This document shows, piece by piece, positions 56,731-64,000 of a stretch of DNA of 64,000 nucleotides. Position 1 is the stretch's first letter, and every line of letters starts with the position of its first letter. A program made the translations under genes and the position numbers. This stretch comes from Kitasatospora sp. NBC_01287 (lineage in GTDB: Bacteria > Actinomycetota > Actinomycetes > Streptomycetales > Streptomycetaceae). Where the stretch lies: positions 6,360,001 to 6,424,000 of the forward strand of contig NZ_JAPEPB010000001.1 in NCBI RefSeq assembly GCF_026340565.1, written 5' to 3'. The notes under the pieces are model-generated. The model worked only from the letters and a program-made list of their open reading frames with translations. It did not search any database and was not told the DNA's origin.

Positions 56731-57225
56731 GTGACGACACGTGGAGTCCTGTACATCCACTCCGCGCCCCGCGCGCTGTGCCCGCACGTCGAATGGGCGG
56801 TGGCGGGCGTGCTCAACGTGCGGGTCAGCCTCGACTGGATCCGCCAGCCGGCCGCCCCCGGCCAGTGGCGCTCCGAGTTCTCCTGGCAGGGGGAGGTGGG
56901 CACCGCCTCCAAGCTCGCCTCCGCGCTGCGCGGTTGGCAGCTGATGCGCTACGAGGTGACCAGCGAGCCCTGCGCCGGCGCGGAGGGCGAGCGCTACAGC
57001 AGCACGCCCGCGCTCGGCATCTTCCATGCCGTGACCGGCATCCACGGCGACATCCTGATCCCCGAGGACCGGCTGCGCGCGGTGCTGCTGCGGGCCCGCA
57101 GTGAGGGCAGCGACCTGGAGGCGGACATCGCCCGGCTGCTCGGCAAGCCCTGGGACGACGAGTTGGAGCCGTTCCGCTACGCCGGCGAGGGCGCCCCGGT
57201 GCGCTGGCTGCACCAGGTGGTCTGA
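56731..57225 (+). CDS. DUF3145 family protein
   Basis: 164 aa from GTG 56731, five bases after GGAGG. It matches the actinobacterial DUF3145 family, of unknown function: RGVLYIHSAPRALCPHVEWA, QWRSEFSWQGEVGTASKLAS, IHGDILIPEDRLRAVLLRA and EPFRYAGEGAPVRWLHQVV. The gene is convergent with fabF in streptomycetes, as here. Confidence 0.9.
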   Translation: MTTRGVLYIHSAPRALCPHVEWAVAGVLNVRVSLDWIRQPAAPGQWRSEFSWQGEVGTASKLASALRGWQLMRYEVTSEPCAGAEGERYSSTPALGIFHAVTGIHGDILIPEDRLRAVLLRARSEGSDLEADIARLLGKPWDDELEPFRYAGEGAPVRWLHQVV

Positions 57226-57245
57226 CCGGCCCGCCCGGGCGCGCG

Positions 57246-57274
57246 AGAGGGGCCCCGCGGTGCGGGGCCCCTCT
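57246..57274. terminator. Bidirectional terminator between DUF3145 and fabF
   Basis: AGAGGGGCCCCGC (57246-57258) and GCGGGGCCCCTCT (57262-57274) form a perfect 13-bp stem with loop GGT between convergent genes. Confidence 0.85.
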
Positions 57275-57293
57275 GCGGTCCGGTGCGCCAGAT

Positions 57294-57338
57294 GGTGGTG
57301 CGTCAGGCGGTGGTGCGTCAGGCGGTGGTGCGTCAGGC
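57294..57338. repeat. Three tandem 15-bp repeats downstream of fabF
   Basis: GGTGGTGCGTCAGGC occurs three times in exact tandem (57294-57308, 57309-57323, 57324-57338), just beyond the fabF stop. It may be a slippage product; no function is evident. Confidence 0.7.
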
Positions 57339-57341
57339 GGT

Positions 57342-58607
57342 TCAGATGCTGCGGAAGGCCAGCACCACGTTGTGACCGCCGAAGCCGAAGGAGTTGTTCA
57401 GCGCGACGATCCGGCCGCTCGGCAGCGCGCGCGGCTCGAAGCGCACGATGTCCGCGTCCACGTCGTCGTCCAGGTCGTCGACGTTGATGGTCGGCGGGGC
57501 CTGCCGGTGGTGCAGCGCGAGGACGGTGGCGACCGTCTCGATGCCGCCGGCGCCGCCCAGCAGGTGGCCGGTCATCGACTTGGTGGAGGAGACCGTGACG
57601 TGGTCGAGGTGCTCGCCGAGCTCCTTGCGCAGCGCCTTGATCTCCGCGACGTCGCCCAGCGGGGTCGAGGTGGCGTGCGCGTTGACGTGCACCACCTCGG
57701 CCTTGTCCAGGTCGGTGGCGGCGAACAGGTTCTCCAGCGCCCGGGCGATGCCCGAACCGGTCGGCTCCGGCTGCGCGATGTGGTGGGCGTCCGAGGAGAG
57801 GCCCTGGCCGACCGCCTCGCAGTAGACCCGGGCGCCGCGCGCGGCGGCGTGCTCGGCCGACTCCAGCACGACCACGCCCGCGCCCTCGCCGAGCACGAAG
57901 CCGTCGCGGCCCTTGTCGAAGGGGCGGGAGGCGCGCTGCGGCTCGTCGTTGTTCTTGGACATCGCCATCATGTTGGCGAAGGCGACGATCGGCAGCGGGT
58001 GGATCGCGGCCTCGGTTCCGCCGGCCACCACCACGTCGGCGCGGCCGGTGCGGATCATCTCGATCGCGTAGCCGATCGCTTCCGCGCCGGAGGCGCAGGC
58101 CGAGACGGGGGTGTGCACGCCGGCCCGGGCGCCGACCTCGATGCCCACGTTGGCGGAGGGGCTGTTGGGCATGAGCATCGGCACGGTGTGCGGGGACACC
58201 TTGCGGACGCCCTTCTCCTTCAGCACGTCGTACTGGTCGAGCAGGGTGGTCACGCCGCCGATGCCGGAGGCGATCACGGTGCCCAGGCGCTCGGGCGCCA
58301 GGGTGGAGGACTCGTGGGTGGCGGCGACCTGGAAGCCGGCGTCGGCCCAGGCCTCGCGTGCGGCGATCAGCGCGAACTGGGCCGAGCGGTCCAGCTTGCG
58401 GGCCAGCGGCTTGGGCAGGACCTCGCCCGGGTCCACCGCGGTGCGCGCGGCGATCTTCACCGGCAGGTCGGCGGCCCACTCCTCGGTGAGCGCGGCCACG
58501 CCGGAACGGCCGGCGAGCAGCCCCGCCCAGGTGGTGGCGGCGTCGCCGCCCAGCGGCGTGAAGGCGCCGATACCCGTGACTACCACGGTGCGGTTTTCAG
58601 CGGTCAC
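57342..58607 (-). CDS. fabF: Beta-ketoacyl-ACP synthase II
   Basis: 421 aa from GTG 58607. The active-site triad is clear: Cys 171 in VSACASGAEA, His 311 in VNAHATSTPLGD and His 348 in KSMTGHLLGGAG. It elongates fatty acyl-ACP with malonyl-ACP. It is the last gene of the fasR-fabD-fabH-acpP-fabF locus, about 115 bp after acpP. Confidence 0.95.
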   Translation of the reverse strand: MTAENRTVVVTGIGAFTPLGGDAATTWAGLLAGRSGVAALTEEWAADLPVKIAARTAVDPGEVLPKPLARKLDRSAQFALIAAREAWADAGFQVAATHESSTLAPERLGTVIASGIGGVTTLLDQYDVLKEKGVRKVSPHTVPMLMPNSPSANVGIEVGARAGVHTPVSACASGAEAIGYAIEMIRTGRADVVVAGGTEAAIHPLPIVAFANMMAMSKNNDEPQRASRPFDKGRDGFVLGEGAGVVVLESAEHAAARGARVYCEAVGQGLSSDAHHIAQPEPTGSGIARALENLFAATDLDKAEVVHVNAHATSTPLGDVAEIKALRKELGEHLDHVTVSSTKSMTGHLLGGAGGIETVATVLALHHRQAPPTINVDDLDDDVDADIVRFEPRALPSGRIVALNNSFGFGGHNVVLAFRSI

Positions 58608-58723
58608 TGGTTCTTCTTCTCTCACGTGTGCGGGGGCTGGGTGTGGCCGGCGCGCCCTGGGGAAAGCGGCGAGGGGCCCGGGCGGGGGAGGCGTTGAGCG
58701 CGCCGCCCCCACCCGGAGGGGGA

Positions 58724-58966
58724 TCAGGCGTTGGTGAGGATGTAGTCCACCGCGTCACCGACGGTCTTCAGGTTCTTGACCTCGTCGTCCGGGATCTTGA
58801 CGTCGAAGCGCTCTTCGGCGGCCACGACGACCTCGACCATGGACAGCGAGTCGACGTCCAGGTCATCGGTGAAGGACTTGTCGAGCTCGACATCCTCGGT
58901 CGGGATCCCGGCGATCTCGTTGACGATCTCGGCGAGACCTTCCAGGACCTCTTCCTTGCTGGCCAT
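58724..58966 (-). CDS. acpP: Acyl carrier protein of fatty acid synthesis
   Basis: 80 aa. The phosphopantetheine site Ser 40 lies in DLDVDSLSMVEVV. Acidic and helical throughout, as expected for AcpP. It carries the growing acyl chain for FabD, FabH and FabF encoded alongside. Ribosome site GAGGAGC is 9 nt upstream. Confidence 0.95.
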   Translation of the reverse strand: MASKEEVLEGLAEIVNEIAGIPTEDVELDKSFTDDLDVDSLSMVEVVVAAEERFDVKIPDDEVKNLKTVGDAVDYILTNA

Positions 58967-59049
58967 CTTGGCTGCTCCTCTGGGAGTGGTAGTGACGCCT
59001 CGCGGGGATGCTCGACGCCGGTTGACGGTACGTAAGGCGCGATGCGCGC

Positions 59050-60096
59050 CTATGGGAGGGTAACGACTGCCGCGGCGTAGACCAGACCCGCCCCGAACCC
59101 GATGATCAGGGCCAGGTCGCCGCTCTTGGCCTCGCCGCTCTCCAGCATCCGCTCCATGGCGAGGGGGATGGAGGCGGCGGAGGTGTTCCCGGTCTCGGCG
59201 ATGTCGCGGGCGACCGGCACCGATTCGGGCAGTTTCAGGGCCTTGATCATGGCATCGGTGATCCGCATGTTGGCCTGGTGCGGGATGAACGCGCCGAGCT
59301 GATCCGCCGTCACACCGGCGGCGTCCAGGGCCTGCTGGGCCACCTTGGCCATCTCCCAGACCGCCCAGCGGAAGACCGGCTGGCCGTCCATCCGCAGTGC
59401 GGGCCACCGCATGCCCTGCTCGGCGTGCTCGCTCGGACCGTTGACGCCGTCCGGCTTCGCGAAGGCGGTGTCCCAGGCCTCGGTCTGGGTGATCACGTCC
59501 TTCTGCGAGGCGTCCGAGCCCCAGATGACCTTGCCGATCCCGGGCGTGTCGGAGGGGCCGACCACCGCCGCGCCCGCGCCGTCACCGAAGATGAAGGCGG
59601 TGGAGCGGTCGCTCTTGTCGGTCAGGTCGCTGAGCCGCTCCACGCCGATCACCAGCACGTACTCGGCGCTGCCGCCGCGGATCATCCCGTCGGCCAGGTT
59701 CAGCCCGTAGCCGAAGCCGGCGCAGGCGGCCGAGATGTCGAAGGCCGGGGCGGTGCCGCAGCCCAGCCGCAGCGCGATCTCGGTGGCGATGGCGGGGGTC
59801 TGCTTGAGGTGCGTCACGGTGGCCACGATCACGCCGCCGATCTGCGCCGGGTCGATGCCGGCCTGGGCGATCGCCTTGCCGGCGGCCTGCACCGACATCT
59901 CGGCGACGGTCTCCTCCGGGCCGGCCCAGCGGCGCTCGGTGATCCCGCTGCGGGTGCGGATCCACTCGTCCGAGGAGTCGATCCAGGTCAGCACCTCGGC
60001 GTTGGGGATCACCCGGACCGGGCGGTACCCGCCGACACCGTGGATGCGGGAGTGGGCGGCGCCGCTCGCGGGACGGATCTGGGGGACTGGGGTCAT
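59050..60096 (-). CDS. fabH: Beta-ketoacyl-ACP synthase III
   Basis: 348 aa. Catalytic Cys 125 is in SAACAGFGYG, His 273 in FIPHQANMRI and Asn 304 in ETGNTSAAS. It starts synthesis by condensing a short acyl-CoA with malonyl-ACP; in streptomycetes branched-chain CoAs are used. Its start overlaps the fabD stop (ATGA). Confidence 0.95.
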   Translation of the reverse strand: MTPVPQIRPASGAAHSRIHGVGGYRPVRVIPNAEVLTWIDSSDEWIRTRSGITERRWAGPEETVAEMSVQAAGKAIAQAGIDPAQIGGVIVATVTHLKQTPAIATEIALRLGCGTAPAFDISAACAGFGYGLNLADGMIRGGSAEYVLVIGVERLSDLTDKSDRSTAFIFGDGAGAAVVGPSDTPGIGKVIWGSDASQKDVITQTEAWDTAFAKPDGVNGPSEHAEQGMRWPALRMDGQPVFRWAVWEMAKVAQQALDAAGVTADQLGAFIPHQANMRITDAMIKALKLPESVPVARDIAETGNTSAASIPLAMERMLESGEAKSGDLALIIGFGAGLVYAAAVVTLP

Positions 60097-61037
60097 GCGG
60101 CGTTCTCCTCACCGGCGTGCTCGGCCACCAGGGCCTTGGCCTTCTCCAGGTCGGCCGGGGTCTTCAGGGCCAGGGTCGCGACGCCCTTGACGTTCCGCTT
60201 GATCAGGCCGGTGAGCGTGCCGCCCGGGGAGAGCTCGATCACGCAGGTCGCGCCGAGCTGCCCGATGGTCTCCATGCACAGGTCCCAGCGGACCGGGTTG
60301 GAGACCTGGGCGACCAGTCGGGAGAGCACCTGCGCACCGGACCGGACGACCTCGCCGTCCTTGTTCGAGACGTAGGCCACCGCCGGGTCGGCGACCGCCA
60401 GGGTGGGCGCGAGCTCCGCCAGCCGGGTCACGCCGGGAGCCATGTGCTCGGTGTGGAAGGCGCCCGCCACCTTGAGCGCGACCAGCTTGGCCTTGGCCGG
60501 CGGGTCGGCCCGCAGGGCCTCCAACTGCTCCAGGGTGCCGGCCGCCACGATCTGGCCGCCGCCGTTGTTGTTCGCGGCGGTCAGCCCGTGCGCGGCGAGC
60601 TTGGCCGCGACCTCCTCCGGGTCGCCACCGAGCACCGCGATCATGCCGGTCTCGGTGACCGCGGCGGCCGCGGCCATCGCCCGGCCCCGCTCGCGGACGA
60701 AGGTCAGCGCGTCGGTGGCGCTCAGCACGCCGGCGAGAGCGGCGGCGGTGATCTCGCCGACGCTGTGCCCGGCGACGGCGCCGACCAGCTCGCGGGCGGC
60801 GTCCTCCTCCGGGAGGAGCGCGTGGGCGGTCACCAGGCCGGCGGCCACCAGCAGCGGCTGGGCCACCGCGGTGTCCTTGATCTCATCGGCGTCGGCGTCG
60901 GTTCCGTAGTGCACCAGGTCGAGGCCGGCCACCTCGGACCAGCCGGTCAGCCGCTCGGCCATGCCGGGCAGCTCGAGCCAGGGGGTGAGGAAGCCGGGAG
61001 TCTGGGCACCCTGTCCAGGGGCGACGATAACGAGCAC
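60093..61037 (-). CDS. fabD: Malonyl-CoA:ACP transacylase
   Basis: 314 aa from GTG 61037. PGQGAQ (7-12), GHSVGE with Ser 92 and AGAFHTEHM with His 195 form the acyltransferase active site. It loads malonate onto AcpP. It is followed by overlapping fabH and preceded by the regulator gene. Confidence 0.95.
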   Translation of the reverse strand: MLVIVAPGQGAQTPGFLTPWLELPGMAERLTGWSEVAGLDLVHYGTDADADEIKDTAVAQPLLVAAGLVTAHALLPEEDAARELVGAVAGHSVGEITAAALAGVLSATDALTFVRERGRAMAAAAAVTETGMIAVLGGDPEEVAAKLAAHGLTAANNNGGGQIVAAGTLEQLEALRADPPAKAKLVALKVAGAFHTEHMAPGVTRLAELAPTLAVADPAVAYVSNKDGEVVRSGAQVLSRLVAQVSNPVRWDLCMETIGQLGATCVIELSPGGTLTGLIKRNVKGVATLALKTPADLEKAKALVAEHAGEENAA

Positions 61038-61132
61038 GGTTCAACCCTCTCTCGCCAGGCGCCCGTGGGCGGGTAGGCGACGGTAACGAAGAAAAGGACC
61101 TCGGATTGTGGGGTCTCTACAGGGTCTCTGGG

Positions 61133-62407
61133 TCAGTCCCCGGTGGACTCGAGCCGGCCCAGGGCCAGGGCGATGCGGAGCGTGAACGCCGAACGCACGT
61201 CGGAGGGGGCGTAGCCCGTGACGTCTGTCACACGACGGAGCCGGTAGCGCACGGTGTTCGGATGGACGAAGAGCATCCGGGCGGCGCCTTCCAATGAGGA
61301 CGCCTGCTCCAGGTAGACACTCAGCGTCTCCAGCAGTGCCGAGCCGGCCTCGTCCAGTGGTGTGTAGATCTCCTCCACCAGTTGATGGCGTGCCACCTGG
61401 TCGCCCGCGAGCGCGCGTTCCGGCAGCAGGTCGTCGGCGAGCACCGGGCGCGGGGCGTCCGGCCAGGCCGCGCAGGCCCGCAGGCCGGAGGCCGCAGCGT
61501 GCGCCGAGCGGGTGGCCGAGAGCAGGTCGGCGACGGTCGGGCCGACCACCACGGGGCCCGGCGCGAACTGGCCGATCAGCGCGCGGGCCGCGTGCACCGG
61601 CTCCTTGTCGCCACCGACCACCACCACCAGGCGCTTGCCCAGCACCCCGGTCAGCACGTGCAGCCGGGCGTACCTGGCGGCGCGCCGGATCGCCTCCACC
61701 ACCGCCTCGCTGTCCCCGTCGGGCGCGCTGCCCATCACCACCCGCACCTGGCTGGGCTGCCCCCAGCCGAGCGCGGCGGCCCGGGACAGCACGCCCTCGT
61801 CGGCGTCCCCGGAGAGCAGCGAGTTCACCACCAGGGCCTCCAACCTGGCGTCCCAGGCCCCTCGGGCCTCGGCCGCCTGGGCATAGACCTGGGCGGTGGC
61901 GAAGGCGATCTCACGGGCGTAGACCAGCACCGACTCGCGCATGCCGTCCTCGTCGCCGGGTGCCGCGACCTCGGGGATCGCCTCCTCCATCACCTCGATC
62001 GTGGTGCGGATCAGCTCCACCGTCTGGCGCAGGGTGATCGCCCGGGTCAGCTCCCGCGGGGCGGTGCCGAAGACGTCGGTGCTGATCGCCTGCGGGGCCT
62101 CGGGGTGGCGGTACCACTCGGTGAAGGCGGCGATGCCGGCCTGGGCGACCAGGCCGATCCAGGAGCGGTGCTCGGGCGGCATCCGGCGGTACCAGCCGAG
62201 CTGGTCGTCCATCCGGGCAATGGCGGCGGTGGCCAGCTTGCCGGCCGATTTCTCCAGGCGCTTGAGGGTGGCGGCGCGCAACTCGGCGCGCTCGGCCGCT
62301 AGCCGGCGCTCCACGGCGGTGCCGCCGGAGGTGGCGATCTGCCGTGCGGACCGCTTGCCGGCGGGCTGGTTCTGGTCGTCGGTGGCTGGAGCTGAGGGGG
62401 CTGGCAC
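61133..62407 (-). CDS. fasR: PucR-family regulator of fatty acid synthesis (FasR)
   Basis: 424 aa from GTG 62407. The C-terminal helix-turn-helix is of PucR type (LSVYLEQASSLEGAARMLFV, HPNTVRYRLRRVTDVTG). The centre holds a GGDEF-like fold typical of the family. Its place directly before fabD and its orientation match FasR, which activates the fas operon in Streptomyces coelicolor. Confidence 0.85.
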   Translation of the reverse strand: MPAPSAPATDDQNQPAGKRSARQIATSGGTAVERRLAAERAELRAATLKRLEKSAGKLATAAIARMDDQLGWYRRMPPEHRSWIGLVAQAGIAAFTEWYRHPEAPQAISTDVFGTAPRELTRAITLRQTVELIRTTIEVMEEAIPEVAAPGDEDGMRESVLVYAREIAFATAQVYAQAAEARGAWDARLEALVVNSLLSGDADEGVLSRAAALGWGQPSQVRVVMGSAPDGDSEAVVEAIRRAARYARLHVLTGVLGKRLVVVVGGDKEPVHAARALIGQFAPGPVVVGPTVADLLSATRSAHAAASGLRACAAWPDAPRPVLADDLLPERALAGDQVARHQLVEEIYTPLDEAGSALLETLSVYLEQASSLEGAARMLFVHPNTVRYRLRRVTDVTGYAPSDVRSAFTLRIALALGRLESTGD

Positions 62408-62501
62408 AGGGACAAGACTGCCTCACCGCGCGCCTGCTTCGCGCCCACCCCCCGGCCGCGAGCGCGGAGAGACCGCGTGCGCACCGGCTACGGTGGGTCA
62501 G

Positions 62502-63275
62502 GTGACCGACCCTGCGCGCCCCCGGGCCGACCTGCGCCGTACCGCTGAACGCTACCGCTCCGCACCCGCGCCGGGAGTGGAAACCCGGCACGCCTTCTCC
62601 TTCGCCGGCCACTACGACCCGAAGAACGTTCACTTCGGCCCGCTGCTCGCCTGCAACGAGGAGGTCCTGGCGCCCGGCGCCGGGTTCGAGACGCACCGCC
62701 ACCGGGACATGGAGATCGTCACGTGGGTGCTGGAGGGCGCCCTCGCGCATCGGGACGACGACGGCCACGCCGGGGTGGTGCGCCCCGGGATGGTGCAGCA
62801 CCTGAGCGCGGGGCGCGGCGTCGGCCACACCGAGCGCAACATCGGCGGGGCCGGGGTGCCGGTCCGCTTCGTGCAGATGTGGCTGCAGCCGGACGTCTTC
62901 GGGACCGAGCCCTCGTACGGCCTGCGCCGGGTGGAGCCGGCCGCCGACGGGCTGACGCTGCTCGCCTCGGGCCTGGAGCGGGACGCCGGTGGCGAGGCGC
63001 TGCGGCTGCGCCGCTCGGACGCCGCCCTGCACCTGGTCAGCGCCGGGCCGGACCAGCCGCTGCCCGATCTGCCCCGAGCCCCCTGGCGGTACGCGCATCT
63101 GACCCGGGGTTCGCTCGGCTACCGCACCATCCCGGGGCCGCGCGGGGTTGGCCGGTCGATGGAGGCGGGCGACAGCCTGCGGCTCACCGATGAGGCCTTC
63201 GCCGCCCCGGTGGCCGGGCCCGAGGGCGCCGAGCTGCTGTTCTGGGAGTTGCACTCGGACCTGAAGCTCGGGTGA
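62502..63275 (+). CDS. Pirin family protein (cupin)
   Basis: 257 aa from GTG 62502. HAFSFAGHYDPKNVHFGPLL, GFETHRHRDMEIVTWVLEGA and MVQHLSAGRGVGHTERN match the N-terminal pirin cupin, with metal-binding His/Glu residues. The C-terminal cupin half follows. Bacterial pirins may have quercetinase or redox roles. Divergent from fasR. Confidence 0.9.
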   Translation: MTDPARPRADLRRTAERYRSAPAPGVETRHAFSFAGHYDPKNVHFGPLLACNEEVLAPGAGFETHRHRDMEIVTWVLEGALAHRDDDGHAGVVRPGMVQHLSAGRGVGHTERNIGGAGVPVRFVQMWLQPDVFGTEPSYGLRRVEPAADGLTLLASGLERDAGGEALRLRRSDAALHLVSAGPDQPLPDLPRAPWRYAHLTRGSLGYRTIPGPRGVGRSMEAGDSLRLTDEAFAAPVAGPEGAELLFWELHSDLKLG

Positions 63276-63310
63276 CCGGGTGACCGGGTGACCTGCGGCC
63301 CGTCAGCCCG

Positions 63311-63622
63311 TCAGCCGCCGCGCGGGAGCGTCCAGGCCGGCGAGTCGTCCGGCGGTAGCGGCCGCACCCGCCAACCGGTGCGGTCGGCGTCCTCGTCCCA
63401 GAACGGGACATCCCCGTAGTACAGGCCGTAGGCCCAGTACTCGGCGGACTCGTGGCACACCAGGTCGGGGTAGGGGGCGAAGGAGAGCGGCCCCCAGGCA
63501 TGGTTGAGCCGTGCCACCGCCTCGGCCCGGTCGATCGCGAACAGCGCCCGCAGCTCGGCCGCGATCTGCCCGAAGAAGTCGAGCATCCCGGGGTCGGCCG
63601 CCATCAGGAACTCGTCGGCCAC
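63311..63622 (-). CDS. Small hypothetical protein
   Basis: 103 aa from GTG 63622. It is clearly protein-like: FLMAADPGMLDFFGQIAAEL, FAIDRAEAVARLNHAWGPLS and YWAYGLYYGDVPFWDEDADR. A family of small proteins of this kind is common in streptomycetes, function unknown. It lies six bases downstream of the partial serine hydrolase gene. Confidence 0.75.
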   Translation of the reverse strand: MADEFLMAADPGMLDFFGQIAAELRALFAIDRAEAVARLNHAWGPLSFAPYPDLVCHESAEYWAYGLYYGDVPFWDEDADRTGWRVRPLPPDDSPAWTLPRGG

Positions 63623-63628
63623 GCCCGG

Positions 63629-64000
63629 TCAGCCCCGCAGCTCCGCGAGCACCGCGTCGCTCAGCGGCGGCCAGGCCTCGGCCGCCCACGGCCCGAAGTC
63701 CCGGTCCGCCAGCGCCACGCAGGCCGCGCCCGCCACCGGGTCGACCCAGAGGAAGGTGCCGGACTGGCCGAAGTGGCCGAAGGTGCCGGGCGAGTTGGCG
63801 CCGCCGGTCCAGTGCGGGGTCTTGCCGTCGCGGATCTCGAAGCCGAGCCCCCAGTCGTTGGGCTTCTGGTGCCCGTAGCCCGGCAGCACGCCGCTCAGCC
63901 CGGGGAAGGCCACCTCGCGGGTGGCGGCGGCCACCGTCGAGGGGTCCAGCAGGCGCGGGGCCTGCAACTCGGCGACGAACCGGGCCAGGTCGGCGGCGGT
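63629..64000 (-). CDS. Serine hydrolase (beta-lactamase-type), C-terminal part
   Basis: The open frame continues past the window edge, so only the C-terminal 123 residues are visible. GLGFEIRDGKTPHWTGGANS, TFGHFGQSGTFLWVDPVAGA and ACVALADRDFG match the C-terminal part of class C-like beta-lactamase/esterase domains, where HxG-SG contributes to the active site. The Ser-x-x-Lys motif must lie outside. Confidence 0.8.
   Translation of the reverse strand, partial: TAADLARFVAELQAPRLLDPSTVAAATREVAFPGLSGVLPGYGHQKPNDWGLGFEIRDGKTPHWTGGANSPGTFGHFGQSGTFLWVDPVAGAACVALADRDFGPWAAEAWPPLSDAVLAELRG

Overview
This is a high-GC actinomycete chromosome segment, most like Streptomyces or Kitasatospora. The evidence is the GC-rich codon use, frequent GTG starts, a DUF3145 gene, and a fasR-fabD-fabH-acpP-fabF locus in the streptomycete order. 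A siphovirus-type prophage or prophage remnant, about 41 kb, occupies 5.1-46.4 kb.

Left flank (1-5.1 kb): a convergent M56 peptidase/BlaI pair, a PAP2 phosphatase, and a fluoride-resistance cassette (candidate fluoride riboswitch, CrcB/Fluc, DUF190, CrcB/Fluc). Two broken histidine-phosphatase-superfamily genes lie against the phage edge.

Phage structural arm (5.1-19.1 kb): it starts abruptly at head-tail connector genes. It then runs through tail terminator, tail tube, a G/GT chaperone pair with a canonical slippery heptamer, a 1385-aa tape measure, distal tail and baseplate proteins, a repeat-rich fibre, a membrane protein, an amidase endolysin and a holin-like protein, and ends in a 13-bp terminator. 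No terminase, portal, protease, capsid or integrase gene is in the window.

Phage right arm (19.2-46.4 kb): about 45 mostly small genes on one strand. They include a tandem winged-helix-like regulator, a Sak4-like ATPase, a Cas4-like Fe-S nuclease, a replication-initiator-like gene with iteron-like repeats inside it, a C5 methyltransferase, a WhiB-like protein, a RuvC-like resolvase, a PP2C phosphatase, a degenerate N6 methyltransferase and a histone-H1-like tailed protein. Several families of small paralogues are also present. Three regulatory layers stand out. First, seven near-identical promoters carry a 19-bp palindrome (TGAGTATAGAATTTACTCA) over the -10. Second, a start-associated sequence, GACCTCTTGGA, recurs five times. 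Third, strong GC hairpins sit in most intergenic gaps. Together they suggest one phage regulator controlling many short transcription units. The arm ends at the 3' half of a tRNA (anticodon loop CTCATAA), a likely attachment-site remnant.

Right flank (46.5-64 kb): a small hypothetical gene, an LCP-family protein, a RodA/FtsW protein, an ArsR regulator with an Mg2+-type P-ATPase, a divergent MarR / oxidoreductase-Ohr group, DUF3145, the fatty acid synthase genes with their PucR-type regulator, a pirin, a small hypothetical gene and the C-terminal end of a serine hydrolase. This flank looks like ordinary host backbone.
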